DNA of 64,000 nucleotides. Source: Lineus longissimus. Its lineage: Eukaryota; Nemertea; Pilidiophora; Heteronemertea; Lineidae. Below the pieces are notes generated by a model that saw nothing but the letters and a program-made list of their open reading frames with translations, was not told the DNA's origin and did no database searches. The stretch is taken from assembly GCF_910592395.1 (NCBI RefSeq), contig NC_088321.1, forward strand, positions 13,578,001 to 13,642,000. Direction: 5' to 3'. Shown piece by piece: positions 12,841 through 25,737 of the stretch (position 1 is its first letter; each line of letters opens with the position of its first letter). A program made the translations under genes and the position numbers.

Positions 12841-14439
12841 GCCAAGAGAACACATGGCACCAAAGTTACAAACAAGCTAAAGGCAACCAGTGTCGAGAAC
12901 AAAAACGCCCTTAAACAGAAAGTTCACAATTAGATTTAAGGCGGAAATTAATTAAGCGGAAGTTGTGGTTGTTTCGAAAACGCGAACCGGCGGCGCGGAA
13001 ATTCGTGAAAGGTTAAATACGCCTTTTTGAACAAAATAAATGAAATCTTTCAAGGGTAGTGTCAGTTTTGAAGTAACGAATTAAAGATTGTCGTCTGCTA
13101 AAGGTTTTGCTGCATCCTTGTTTAATATTTCAATTCTACCGCGAACATTTTGACAATGGTCGTGTATAATTTGACACTGAATTATTAACTTCTTCTTCAA
13201 ACACAGCACCTTCGGTGATGTTTTGGGTTTCAAGCCACACTATTCTTTCCGACGATCATTTTGAATTTCATTAACGGCTGCGTGTAAAATATGAAACTTT
13301 AGAATGAGCCGGTAACTCGGCGCCGCAAACTTGACACACTTCTTCATGGTTCTAAGTAATTTAGGCCCGGGTGGTTGCCATCCTCGAAGACCGGGATGAT
13401 CCACACACAGTTCTCTTAATTTAGCTTGATACCGTTAGGCCCCACGAGTTGGCGTATTAGCCACACGGGCACGGGGGCCTTATTCTAGACGATGTTTTCG
13501 TATTGGTAGTCCACGGTGTAGGTATTGTACACTATAATAGTACATTTGTAATTCAGTGCACTGGTCTCTGTAACAACGAATCTTATTTCGCGTCATTGGA
13601 CAGTGGGTTGAGACTTAATATATATTGGGACTGCAGCTGTTTCGCCACCATCTCCGGTATGCTGACCATTACGTCCTCTAGTTCTCTTAAGTATGTCGTT
13701 ATCTCGTATGGTGCCTCGGATAGACTGCAAAACACTGTTAAACGTTCTATTTTATATCAACCCGCCTCATTAATGTCAGTTGTATTATGTATCTACCAGC
13801 TGCAAATGGTCCATTATAATGGCGAAGTCTTAAATCTTAAGTAAATTAACTAAAACAGTATTTATACTTATGGGCTGCAACATGTGCTACAATATGAAAT
13901 ATTACGTTTTTTAGGGTGTGGGCAAAATCCAAAAATTTGTTGTTCGTGATAACATTTCGGTGGCAAAGTTTAAATGCTCTTACCATTATGAAATAGGGAA
14001 TCACATCACGTAATTATAATGTTCCCACAAAAATCGGAGACCAACGGTTATTCACAAAGGTTTCTAAAACGTGTCAAATTAAATCTAAAGTTATTATGGA
14101 TACAATGTATGATATCTACAGCCTAATAGGCCTCAATAATGCTATAAATCCGCTTAAATAGTGATCATCTCTATTTTTTCGATGTCTGCTGGACGATTAT
14201 ATTGTTATTGCATAGCAACGACTACAAAACCTGTTTGCCACTTTCTCTAAAGTTTTCACAATAATATTAGTTTTAGACCTATCAATTACCTTTAATGCGT
14301 TTTAGTTTAAACTAAAAAGTGGCCTAATGTGCAAACTTCATTATCAGGCAGATTAACTTGAATTATTTAGGATTATACATCCTCGTCTGTTTTATGACCT
14401 AGTTAAAGGATGCCGTGTGTATGATTACATGAACCCATC

Positions 14440-14831
14440 TTGAAGGGTAGGTTCAATACCTGGCTCTGACACTTGCACTATGGCACTGACATGTATTTTG
14501 CCAGAAAATGCAAATACAGTGTTTCAGGGACATAAATATTTTTTCAGTAAGTAAATCTGATGGTCAACATTAAGTTAAATCAAGTCAAAGTTTAAAAAAC
14601 AACTTATAAATGAAAACATAATACAGCCTCATGCAGTGCTAGTCTCTGTTACACTTATGTTATACTCTATCATACGCATAGGCTACAGTATGCAGTAGGT
14701 CAAGGCATACATCGTAGGCTAGGCTACAAACCTATAAGCAGTCTGATTGCATATGAATTTCAGTGGGCTGCATACCATGTTTGGATGCATCCTTGGGCCA
14801 GTGTCAGTGCCAGGTATTGAACCAACCTCAT
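14440..14831. repeat. Inverted-repeat unit, about 390 bp
   Basis: The arm at about 14446-14480 (GGTTCAATACCTGGC, then TGACACTTGC) is matched in inverse orientation at about 14793-14829 (GCCAGTGTCAGTGCCAGG, then TATTGAACC). The spacer shows no gene. GGTTCAATACC resembles a tRNA B box, but no matching A box or cloverleaf was found. Confidence 0.5.
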
Positions 14832-16377
14832 CTTAACGGCCTAATACGATGTTCATGCTCATTACATTTTCATGTGGCTCATGTACGTAGAAATAAAACA
14901 TTATTGTGTACAGTTATCATGTACACCTGGAGTACGCCTTGGGTGACTCTAGTTCCATTATAGTCGAATGATAACCAATACAATAGTCTATATCAGACTA
15001 CCAACTCGAAACTTTAAAAACGTTTGTTATAAAGTGGCTTGAACACGTATAATTTAAATTTCTAGCTTTGCCGAATTTCCTTTCCCCATCAGTGTCTGTC
15101 GGCCGTAAAATAAGCAATCAAGAAACGAAGTTTGATCCGTCTCCGGAAATTTCAATTCCTGTCGCGAAAAATAACAATGTTTAACAAGATGTAAATAAAT
15201 TTCTAGAATCGTCCTCGTTTTGGTTCTCAGCTTCGACAAGATGGCGAATATATGGTAATTTAATAAAGCTTTCAGCCAATAAGGCAGGATAATTGGATTA
15301 GCTGCGGGATGTCATGCGAATTGTTGTTGTGAATGAGCGGAGGCGTGACAGCCGGCTTGACAGACGACAGCAAACATCCGGGTATTTACCTATCCATTGT
15401 TTTTTTCTATATCTGCCAGGTATTAAATAAACTTTTTGACGCGCAACGGAATGGATACGTTAGATACCTGTCATGAAAAAACATATCCCACTCTTCAATG
15501 CCTCTTTTGATATACTAGAATGTTTTGTTTAAAATGATATTTCTACGTTATTTTGTCCCTTACTACTCATATACTGAGTAAGACAGTGCCACACTTATCA
15601 AGTTTTATCGCATAAATAGCATCACAATTTAACACGTATTGTATCGAACAATCTAACCGCAAGAAACTTTCGTCTCTTCGCGACTTTTTTGGTGGATTGC
15701 AAAGTTCTTTCAGTCTTTCTGCTTCAGTCAAAAAAATATATTCAAGATTCGACTCGAAAATTAGGCGGTACACAGAATAAACTTGGAAATGCCTCGTTTT
15801 GTAGGTTCAATCTTGTCATCAGGACTTTGCCATAAATCCAGAGTAAGTTCGCGGACAAACCAGCCTTCCATTAACCTGTACACCCACTTCATTGTACTTA
15901 CAAATTGATTTAATTTGACACCACTCCTTCAAAATATCACCTGATATAGCGGCAATCGCACGACATGTCGCTATACACGCAATGACTGGTACAAGGCAAT
16001 TTGAAGGAGAGTAGAGGCAAATGATACAGTGGCATGTTCTGGTTATCCTAGCATACGGTTCAGTGCCCGGTGTCCTAACCTTAACCTGACCACTTTATTT
16101 GTAACTGCTATCTATGCCCTCTATGATAAACTGGAACGGAACACCGTCCCGAAATGAGCATAACCAGACAATTTTATAATTAACTAACACTCTTGAATTA
16201 AAATTTATTTGTAAAACAAACTAATTAGGCAGTTGCTATTGAATCAACTGTGAAATAAATAAAAACTAACCATTAGTTAGTTGTTCAAAGCAATCCGTTT
16301 AAAAGTTAATAGCACGGAAAGTTTGCTTTAGAGGGTTGTTAATATTAAAATCATTGATTGAAGTGATAAATTGCCTA

Positions 16378-16401
16378 CCCCCCCCCCCCCCCCCCCCCCC
16401 C
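16378..16401 (+). repeat. Poly-C tract, 24 bases
   Basis: Longest pure homopolymer noticed in the window. It follows TTGCCTA and precedes GATCGAAACCC. Confidence 0.9.
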
Positions 16402-17699
16402 GATCGAAACCCGTCGTAGGAGGAGGGGGCACCCACTTCACAATGATCGACGTACTAACCTTCCGACCCTACCCGAAAACGGACTACCTCGTGTCACACT
16501 ATCAATTCCACATTTTAAGAATTTTTTTTCTCCAGTGACACAAGATCGTTTTTCCAGCAAAACAAGGTCTTTTTTTCTTAAAACACATCGCTAATCTTGT
16601 TAAGAGTGTACTAATATGCACCTTGTTAGCGCTGTAGTTTTTACCTGACCGTGATAAGAATCGACGTTGCGTCTTCTCATTTCGAACTATTATCGACTAA
16701 CGAGTTAAAAGTTGTCCTCCTGTTAGTTTATCAAGACCGCACTGTGTGTTGAAAATGTGTGAAAAAAATCTTGTGAACGTTACTTTATTCAATTTCTCAA
16801 CATGAAGGTTAAGGGACCTACATTTTTCATTCTTGAATATAAACACATTTCTTTCTGACCCTGATTTCACTAGCATATCTCAACAGATCACATGTTTTTA
16901 CGGCGCCTTTCCGGCGTATACACCACGAAAGCACCATCGGATTTAAACCACAAGAGCGCAGTAGACAACCCTTCTCAAGGTTCGACTAGACTCGAGAAGT
17001 ATTTATGTCCGTACAGAAAGTGTCTATCGATTGCTACTGTTTTCCTGAAAGTGATCGGGACCTTCGATCTGAGCTTTGGTACACGGCTATGGTCGTTAAA
17101 TCACCATGAGCTGCGTGATAGTCGTTGGATAAAGAGAGCGTGCGAGGTTGAAATTGGCAGCTAACAAATTAAGTACCTCACTCTCCGGTAACTTCTTGTC
17201 AATATATTCGTGACAGCCGGATCGAGAAAAAAAGCTATACTACTTTATGCTACGGTCGATAATAATTGAAGGAACACTCTCTTGTCGCATGTACGCAATT
17301 TGAATTTTTATTTGCTTTTAATTTTTTTCTCGAAATATCAATTTCAAGAGGTACCATGGCCATCTATGCACCTTCACCCCCAAGGTTTTTGCATCCCATC
17401 AAGATGTGGTACAGACCATGAGGTTATAAATGCCATCTATGTGGGTTCGAGTTTTTTGGAAAATGTCCTGACATATGTCTTATGTTGGGAACACAAAACT
17501 GTCCTTACATGAGAAACAATGAAAAAAGGAACTCCACAGTTTTAACTGCGCAGTAATTGGCAAATCAACGTAATGCCATTTTTTCAGACATTTTTGCGAT
17601 TCGAAAAAATGAAGAGGCGAAAATTTGGTGGTTTAGAGTATCAACAGTATGTTCTGACAGAAGATCTTTACCATATTTGTGGCGTAAATAACAGTACAA

Positions 17700-17867
17700 C
17701 AGTATCTCTCTATATTAAGCACACCCTTCGGACGAATGCTGTCCTTAATTGACATGTGACCGGTTTACAGATGTCAAATTCAACGGAAATGTCCATCTTA
17801 GGACCAAATCGTTGCCCCCCCCCCCCCCTCCTTGGTAGAGAGGTGTCCACTAAGGGAAGTTCCATTG
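17700..17867 (+). mobile_element. Pogo/Tigger-like MITE, degraded copy
   Basis: Starts CAGTATCTCTCTATATTAAG and ends near AAGTTCCATTG, with internal ACACCCTTCGGAC and AGAGAGGTGTCC. These blocks parallel the better copy at 57997-58174 in order. A 14-base C run at 17815-17828 interrupts it. Assignment to the pogo/Tigger group rests on the CAGT...ACTG ends of the better copy and is inference. Confidence 0.5.
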
Positions 17868-17931
17868 TATATCCATTATTTCCATTTCTAATCCACGGCA
17901 AAGGCCCAATCCTGGGCCACGATGCCTTTTT

Positions 17932-17932
<1 letters not shown>

Positions 17933-17962
<30 letters not shown>

Positions 17963-18053
17963 GGTGGTGATGGTGGTGGATTGGTGGCGGCGGCGGCGGC
18001 GACGAAGACCAAGATGATGATGGTGGTGATAATGACGACGATGATGATGATAA
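17933..18053 (+). repeat. Triplet microsatellite (GAT/GGT/GGC)
   Basis: Runs of GAT, GGT, GCG and GAT/GAC triplets. The Asp/Gly-rich and His-rich ORFs across it on both strands are by-products of the triplet repeat, not genes. Confidence 0.85.
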
Positions 18054-20776
18054 GAGTCTATAAACTTTTCTCTAGAATACATGCCATTAAAAACCTTGCG
18101 AATTAATGCTTTTTATACCCTATTGGCATTCCTGAAGTTCTAATTCTTACTTTTTATCAATTCTCGATAACGGGATCCATTAACAGTAAAACCGTCCTTC
18201 AGAATTCCTTCAGTGACGATAACAAGAAAGTGACGTTTTTTTTTAGCCCAGATTGATATCTCATGAAGTATTCAAGAGAAAGACATTGTCATCGACTGTG
18301 GCATTTTGCCGCTGCTGTCCACCCTGCGCTGAATTTATATCAGTGTTAAACATTGCTTTTTCCCATATCCTGTTGAAGTATGCATGATTTCTTGGTGGGA
18401 AGATAGATTTTTTTTGCGTTTTAGCACTACATGGGCAGACAGTGTCCGTTAGGCAAGAATATCAAGAATTAATAAAGACTAAGAATTTGGTAGCAATACT
18501 ACAGCACCTCCTTCATATGTAGGAGTTTATAAAGCTAAATAAAGGGATCACTTTTTTCGTTTTAGCGATGTCTTTACAGCGAATTAATATTATGAGAGTT
18601 CAGGTACGGTTTACCCGCCCTTTAAGAAAACAAGTTTTTTTTAGGTATATATTTGAAGTTCCAATACATTCTTGATTATGGTGATATAGGTACAATATAC
18701 CTCCTGCTCAAACCCCTATAATGCATACTTGTCACTACCAGTAATTAAACAGAACCTGTGACCCACAATAATGATAATTTGAAAAACCCGAATCATCATC
18801 AATGAAGAAGATGAAGGAAATAGCAGTGAGTTATTGCAACGCAATACGACACTGATCGATTATTGTTGTTTGCGGGTAAACTAATTCGCTGCAAGACTAT
18901 CGTTGGGTGTTTTCTTTCCACAATCCGAGCGGATACAATTAAATGAGTTGTTACCGCCAATGTCGTGTCAAAGCCGGGAACGTAAATAGTGATGGTAAAT
19001 TAAAATACACGAAACACTTCAGGCGTATCAATTATTGTGATTGAGGGATGCGGCAGACAATTTTACTCTATCGTAGGCAAGATGTAGAATAACAGTGGTT
19101 GCGCATCGTAAGCAAGAATGTAGAATTAAAGCGAATTTCGCACGAGCGATAATGCGCCCTTCTTGGCCTTAGTCGGTAACAAAGCAATGGATGCATCATC
19201 AAGTCATACGAGTTTCTGAATGGAACTCTATTGCTGGCCCTATTCTCCACATGTTCATCTGGCCAGCCAAATCTATCTGGCTAACTGATCTTTGCCGAAC
19301 TTTAAAACAAGAGATGAGGAAGTTCATTGTCATCGCCCGAGAAAAGGTAAAAGTAGGTTGAATCGCTGGTCGTGCGTCCCCTTTAATTATTGATTCATTC
19401 AAATACATTTCGTGCACACACATAATTGCGATCGTTTGGCTAAATCACTCTAAAGACTTTTACACCTGCACGTACTGGTGAACCTGGTTACAATGGTGGA
19501 GTGATATATCAAATAGATCCTTCAATGAGAGTGATAAAATGGCTTTTTGATAGGAAATCATCTCTGATCATCAAAATACCATAATATTTTCTGAGTTTTA
19601 ATGCAAAACAAAAACCTTATTTAAACTCCTGGCAGTAAAACATCACGAGGTTTTGAAGATCTTTTATGCTTTTGCTACCAAAACAAATGTGCATCCCGTG
19701 GAAGTTTTTCGGTCAAATGAAATACTATTAATTTAAAAAAAATTAAGGTGAAAAAAGTAAAAATACTGAAAAACTTTTTCATTGAGTTGAAAAACCTTTG
19801 CAGAGTGCATACGATTCTTGGCCGAAAAACCCTTATTTCTATGACGTTTGGGGTATCCTTCCGTTCACGCGTTACATGTGACAACGAAACGTATTACCTG
19901 ACCTGGTTATGTCTTCGCGGAAACAAAAACATTTTGCAATATTGATTATCTGCTCTCGCTTCCAACAGCGCTGTTGCAAAACTGGTTTTAATTCTTGACA
20001 CCGTTGGTTTTAATGGTCGCATTATCCCGCGCTACAGGAGTTGAATTAAAAACGCAGTTTCAAAACAGTCGATAGAAACGATTTTAAATCATTCTGATTT
20101 TTTATGTCCTATTTCGTTCTGTAAAACTCCACCTCAAGGTTGGTTTTTACTAGTCCACTCTGTTCCGCTGCAAGTCCTACTTTAATGCCATTATCGACAT
20201 GTTAGCTGATACATCGTTCCGTTCGAGTTTGCATTTTATAATGAACGGGTCGGTGAGATTTAAATCTTCAACTTATGTTGAAATTTGAGCGCGGTTCTTC
20301 TTAATCCTTTATCACGGCGTGTGTGTTTTCTGTGGATTGTATTAGTCGAAATTCAGACTGGAGATCAAGTTGATAAGATATGTGATGCGTAAAAGGAAAC
20401 CAGTCATGATCAACACACTCTTAATTGAACCAGCAGGTCGTAGTAAATATCATCAGCTTGGCGATTGGCTATTGTTTTAAAAAGGTACTGCTCTATTTAG
20501 TAAAGATACCCTTAGGTGTATTGTGTCAGAAGAAAACTTAAAGGCCATATATCAAGGTTTGAAAACATGCTTGATACTAATGAAATATGTTGAGGGTTAA
20601 AAAAATAAGATCCCAGACATTAAAAAAATTCTAATAATAAAGTCATTATTTAGTTATTTCAATTTTCAATTTTAAACTATTTGAATTTCCCACCACACAC
20701 AACTTTAGATCAGTTCCACATGTGGCCGCTAGGGATTTTTTGATGACGTAGATCAGGTCAGTCAGAACAAAGCAAG

Positions 20777-20902
20777 ATGGCTTCCGCATACAATTCAGAG
20801 AGTGAGAGCAGTGAATTTGAGGATGTTTTGGTCGATACAGAAGGATATTTAAACGTTGAGCCGTACATGTTCGAGCCATTAATATCACTAGATCATAATT
20901 AG
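20777..20902 (+). pseudogene. Broken N-terminal fragment resembling P2X7-like ballast proteins
   Basis: A 41-codon ORF starting MASAYNSESESSEFED and containing NVEPYMFEPL, stopped by TAG, after which the same frame continues with SDHSDESD before another TAG. The acidic serine-rich start followed by a PYMFEP-type block resembles the N-terminus of the multicopy invertebrate proteins annotated P2X purinoceptor 7-like (ballast domain only, no channel). The Cys-rich core that defines the family was not found downstream. The resemblance is from family knowledge and short, so the call is tentative. Confidence 0.35.
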
Positions 20903-21323
20903 AGTGATCATTCGGACGAAAGTGATTAGAATTTGTGGTTAATCAATTTGCATGGCAGACCTGCCGATATAGCAAAGAAGACATTGATAGACGGTTGCAG
21001 ATGCATAACATGTATGATTTTTGAACAGACTAATGTTGCACAATATTGTTTCGCCTCGTCAGTGTTGTATCGCTAGTTATGTCATGACACTGAACTACTA
21101 TTGAAAAGTGACGGTATTATGCACAATCATCTTGACGTGACGATATAATGCCGTGCAACGTTAGATAGGCCTAGATGTCAGATGACAATAATCTGTCATT
21201 GACAGTGGCTGTCACTGACACTGACCTGTGTCGCTGTCACCTTGCTATGGCTGGAACACAAGAAGACACTATGCGGTATCACAGGCCCCAATAGGGCCTA
21301 CACATTATGTATAACAACCGACC

Positions 21324-21629
21324 TCAGCAGCCTCGGGCATTAAATGCAATTGACATGGTTGGAACAGCTGTTTTTAACAAGTGGCATTTAATATTCAGTT
21401 GGATGCAGATATCCGGCTTCATGTGATAATCCGTATCGATAAAGTGATCACTGCAAAGTTTGGCCGAAGGCCCAGGCTTCCAACACTCCAAGCGTTTGCA
21501 CTTCCGAATCCACAGCTTCCTCCTCTCTCGTTCAACTGGCTTTGGAAATTCATGAAAATGGGTCCCATCCGTCATTCGATTGTTCTTTGTGCTATCCTTG
21601 ACACAATTCGGAGCCACACAATACACCAT
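21324..21629 (-). CDS. THAP-type zinc finger ORF (single exon, maybe partial)
   Basis: A 101-residue ORF beginning MVYCVAPNC. It shows the THAP signature in order: the first Cys pair (C4, C9), FHEFPK, a tryptophan in LWIRKCK, a second in ECWKP, the C-x2-H pair in LCSDHF, and the closing AVPT box near residue 88. THAP domains are zinc-dependent DNA-binding modules found in P-element-type transposases and many derived nuclear proteins. The ORF ends 13 residues after AVPT, so it is either a stand-alone DNA-binding domain or the first exon of a longer gene whose remaining exons I could not find. It lies inside a TTAA-bounded inverted-repeat unit, so it may belong to a mobile element rather than a host gene. 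Confidence 0.75.
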   Translation of the reverse strand: MVYCVAPNCVKDSTKNNRMTDGTHFHEFPKPVERERRKLWIRKCKRLECWKPGPSAKLCSDHFIDTDYHMKPDICIQLNIKCHLLKTAVPTMSIAFNARGC

Positions 21630-22264
21630 AGTGAATGAAACACATTACTTCCAGGTGTGCATAATTAATTAAGGCCCTCCTGCTTTTATGATTGCATGAC
21701 ATGTACAGATAACCTGATCTACATCACAACTTTTGCTGAACCCGCCGCCTGGCTCTAACAAGCCAGTTGCTAGCCTGATTAGGTAATCAAGTTGTCAAAC
21801 ACATAATTGGCTATATCTTCAAAATGGATGGAGCTAATTGCATTTGGTTTTCTGTATTGTATAAAGTGTTAGGTACACTTTTGAAATCGTCTTACAGCAG
21901 AAAATGGCAAAAAACCTTGATATATGGCCTTTAAGCCATTTAATATTTGTTTCCAAAATATGTGTAATGTTTCTAAAATGTCAGCTCGTGTGATAAACTA
22001 CGTGTAGCATACTAGAGAAGGTGTAACCCATAACCCCTTAAATACTAACTTGAAACTTGATGAAGAAACATATTTTAGGGGGTGTTGTAGCCGTTCCCCA
22101 ATTCGAAATTAGTGACCAGAATATGCATTTTCCTGGCATCTGGGATTAAGAGTCGATGAACTTCTGGGTTGTTAAAAAAGAGATTTATGTACTTACAGAA
22201 GCGAACCTCTTTTTTCCCCTTTTTTTTTGGGGGGGGGGGTCATGTGCATTGGCACTGGAAGGCA

Positions 22265-22780
22265 TTCGTATAGCTTCGGCGAGACTGATAGACGCTATGG
22301 TATTGTATAAGCTAATTATTATGTTATCCCACAGCCTTTATCATGTCTCTCGTGAAAGCATTTTGTGGTTGCCGGTTGTCTGATTAACCAATGGTCCTGG
22401 AAACACCTTGGAGATACAACTGAAATTATTCTGAAAGGCAGGCCATCACGGAAGCATCCCAGCGCGTCAATGTATGCACTAAAAGCGCCGGCGCTATGCA
22501 CTAAACAATTAACCCTACACTGAGGCCTTTGCACGTGCACCCGGTGCAATCCCCCCTCCTCCCAGGTTAGGCCCATGTCCGGTCTTATGATGTACAACCA
22601 TGTCTCGAACTGGTGCAGACGTCCAATAGCTGAAGCTAGGCTGATTGACGCAGGAGACTTGTGTAAGCTAATTATGTGTTATCATATAGCCACAGTTTTA
22701 ATCATGTCCCTTGTGAACCTCTGTTCTGGTTCCGGTTGCCTAATTACCTAGAAATCCTTGAAACACCTTGGAGGTACAGT
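22265..22780 (+). repeat. Imperfect direct duplication, period about 355 bp
   Basis: The block at about 22268-22425 (GCTTCGGCGAGACTGATAGA, TAAGCTAATTAT, ATCATGTC, CGGTTG, GAAACACCTTGGAG) recurs at about 22630-22780 (GCTGAAGCTAGGCTGATTGA and the same following words). No coding content is seen in either copy. Confidence 0.6.
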
Positions 22781-23950
22781 GAAAACCTCGCAAGATTTGT
22801 CCACGATAGTTGTTATTGCCCTTGCCGTCCGCTACTTAATTGAAAAAAAATTGCGGAATATTTTGCAAAATAGCCTTCAATTTACACTCTCAGGGAAAGA
22901 AAACAAAATAATTCTCAAAATTGACCCTCATTTTAACTTTGATGTTGAATCTTTGTACTTTTCTAAGATGGGAAGATTGCTGGATCAACAATCCAATTTC
23001 AGACCATTATGATGAGAGAAAACTTACATAAACGTGTTGTTGTTCCCGAAAGATTCAATTGTTAGTGAACTCGTCCTTCAGATAGTTGACCGACAGATTT
23101 TCAGTAATTACTTCAATTGAACCGTACGTACGAAGGTAATTACTTCCTTTGAACCGTCAAACTCACGACATTTCGATCATTTGTTATGCTATGGCAGCGG
23201 AGTATGGGCAAAGTCTCCATTTCTCGCCACATATCTCTCTGGCCGACCGAAGGCCACTCTAAATTGCAATCCTGGCAAAGCCGCATCAAAACTCCACCAT
23301 GCGAGAGAAAATATATTTGTCAATGTTCTCCTCATTGCTTCTCCAATTCGCTGCACGCGATGGTGCATGTATGCATAAAGGCACCCATGGTCGTCCCAAT
23401 ATAAATTGGCTTGTGTGAGAATGATTTCCATGAATATCTCTATAGCATCTCTGTGTTCCGGCCTTTTTTCCTTCAAATTGTCAAAAAGCGTACTTTCCAT
23501 TTGACTATCCAGTGAAATGCTATTGTGTGTGAAGCAAACATTAATCATTCAAGACAAGAATCCAATTTATTAGACTCAACGGTGTATCATGATCATCTTC
23601 GAAATGAATTATTGAAGGTGTTCGAAAACGGATATTATTGTTCGCATCAATTTCTGGTTCTATTTGCTGCCATCGCTATGTAATTAAAGAAGTTAATGAT
23701 GCACAAGGATTGAACGAAGCATTCTGTAAATTCGGCTCTGATCGAACAGTTTTTTTTCGTCTTTTGCACATTCCTTATGAGTTTTAATGAAATCTTGCAT
23801 GTGTGTCGGTGTGAATGTAAATTTAGTTCTATTGAAAAATTGGTGGGACTATCAATTAAGGATATCAAACCCTAATTTAACTCCGTGGTCCTTTTAAATT
23901 AAAACGTATAGAATTATTTTGCTTAGTTTGTCCGGTGATTTATAGCCTGA

Positions 23951-24092
23951 TATTAGTTATTTTTCCCAAATCCCCGAAACACCAACACGAAAGTCTGTCC
24001 TATTGTTCGACATCGTGATCAGAGATCAAACAATGGGATAGGCGTCGTTCATGTTGGCGTTTCGCGTGGCTTTGCGAAAACACCCTATTAAT
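23951..24092 (+). mobile_element. Palindromic MITE, copy 1
   Basis: Outer arms GTTATTTTTCCCAAATCCCC and the inverse near 24050-24090 (TTGGCGTTTCGCGTGGC, GAAAACACCCTATT) enclose ATTGTTCGACATCGTGATC. It matches 47327-47458 along its whole length, with the terminal inversion less well kept. No coding content. Confidence 0.65.
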
Positions 24093-24263
24093 TGCTTCCA
24101 GGAGCATCATGAATAATAATAAGCTAAGCCACGGCTCAAGGTTTTCAAAACGAGTTCTCGAAAACGAAAACAATACAACAACTCTTCGGGACAAAGTGTA
24201 AAGTGATGAGGATTTATCGTTTTGATGCCATACGTTTCCTGTACATATTTGCATAACGTGCCA

Positions 24264-24511
24264 CCTCATTAAAATATTCATGAAACAACCTTCACCGTAC
24301 GGCAAATTGACAGGTGATAAACAGCCTCAATGAAAAGAAGACGCAGGGTCTCAATGCGTAACTTTTATGCTGCAAAACCTCTACATATATAAATGAGCTA
24401 AAAACCTCTACGGTGTTGCAAAAAGACAGGTGTCGTGCGAATGTCTTTTTGCCGTGCGGTTCCTGGGGTTGTAGAAATTTGCATATCTCATGAATATTTA
24501 TGAAATGAGGA
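24264..24511. mobile_element. Fold-back element, probable MITE
   Basis: CCTCATTAAAATATTCATGA near 24266 is inverted as TCATGAATATTTATGAAATGAGG at about 24488-24511. Inner arms ACGGCAAATTGACAGGTG and its partner near 24425-24460 extend the fold. No gene lies inside. Confidence 0.5.
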
Positions 24512-25737
24512 CCCAGAGTGTTTGGAATCGACAGCTGATATATCAGTGGCAATGTCTTAAAGATTGGGATTTTTTATCATACCGAGAGAATGGCGAAAAG
24601 TTTTACGCCCACTGCACGTCAGTGTATTCGTGCGTTGTGCCTCTGGATGGACAGCGCGCAGTAATCTGGTGCGGCCCAACCGAACAAGAATCAAACCGCA
24701 TACCAATCACCAATGCCAGTAAGAGAGGTCAAGGTATTGCTCCGTAACAAAAAGTAGTCGTTTACTTAAACTGGGGCAGTTAATCACTTGGCAACGTTAC
24801 CAGTCGCGATGCCTGGAGATTGAACCCATCTGCACTGAGTGCTGGCATTGACACTTCAACAAACACGATGTATGACCGTCCGAAAACCTAGAACTTCACT
24901 GAAACAATATATCCCAGGGAAAACATACAAAATGCGGGAATGTGCCTGGTTTTTTTATGGTTGCTTTTGGCCAACAGGCTCATTACGTTTATTTCCACAT
25001 GTCAGCTGTTTCGTGGGAGTCAATTTATCAATATTTGCCCTGATGACACTTTGATAAGACACTTAGACAATCGGAATTCAGGGGTTGGTGCGAGCAGGCT
25101 TTGTATTAAGACAAAATACCGTGTATTTCACCGACTCGGCCTGCGAAGTACATTGTAATGGGTAAAATATCGAAATGTATTCATGTCGTCCAATCAACCT
25201 TGACGGTAGGCTTTGTTAGCATAATGAAATATCAGTACAAACAGAATGAGTTTCCTTACTTTCCGGGGAGTCCTCTGGCCAGGGGGCATTGTTGCAGCTA
25301 GACCTCTGACTCTCCATTGATCAACCGAACTTTATCAGAAGCCGAGATCATCGGAACCCGCAATGAAAAAGAATGTCTGAGCTCCTTTATAATCGGGCCA
25401 TACATGTATTTGTCTGAAACAAATCCATCATTGGCCGCGGGTAGACTTGTTGGATTTAATATAGTCGTAGCAACCTCACGGCGGTATATGATCCGCCATT
25501 ACTAAGATGTCATTGGCGTCTGGTCTAAATGATTGGGTACACATCCCGAGGCATGGGCTCATGGTCTGTGATATAGATCGAAGTACCTTTCTCATGGAGG
25601 TAGTACATGTACATCATCAAGGACCGTACATGTTCGATCGTTAAAAAATCTGAAATTTGAAATTGAATATGAGATTTCCCAGGATATAAATTCGAGCAGA
25701 TATATGTATGGAAAAAAAAACCTGCATGTTGATTTCG

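Larger units (their letters stand above)
12850..20530. other. Long stretch without a recognised gene
   Basis: Several 60-110 codon ORFs occur (for example 13503-13844 plus, 16892-17164 plus), but none has family motifs or flanking splice signals that I can defend. Repeats inside are listed separately: an inverted-repeat unit at 14.4-14.8 kb, a 24-base C run at 16.4 kb, a pogo-like MITE at 17.7 kb and a triplet repeat at 17.9 kb. Confidence 0.4.
20538..21934. mobile_element. TTAA-bounded DNA transposon-like unit carrying a THAP ORF
   Basis: AGGCCATATATCAAGGTTT (20542-20560) is exactly reverse-complemented at 21912-21930, and each copy is bounded on its outer side by TTAA (20538-20541 and 21931-21934). 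TTAA duplications are characteristic of piggyBac-type insertion, but these termini lack the usual piggyBac terminal triplet, so the class is open. Inside are a broken acidic fragment (20777-20902, plus) and an intact THAP-domain ORF (21324-21629, minus). No transposase catalytic domain is visible, so the unit would be non-autonomous or a captured or domesticated derivative. Confidence 0.55.
22800..25729. other. Stretch without a recognised gene
   Basis: The 119-codon minus ORF at 23189-23548 is the longest and has no recognisable motif. Two MITE-like elements are listed separately. No convincing exon was found. Confidence 0.4.

Noticed and set aside
13503-13844. 113-codon plus-strand ORF
   Set aside because: No family motif and no exon signals; composition like translated AT-rich DNA.
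14446-14460. tRNA gene from GGTTCAATACC
   Set aside because: B-box-like word only; no A box or stems, and it is part of an inverted repeat.
17710-18106. Asp/Gly-rich and His-rich ORFs
   Set aside because: Created by a GAT/GGT/GCG triplet microsatellite and a poly-C run.
23189-23548. 119-codon minus-strand ORF
   Set aside because: No family resemblance; overlapped by two plus-strand ORFs of similar quality.
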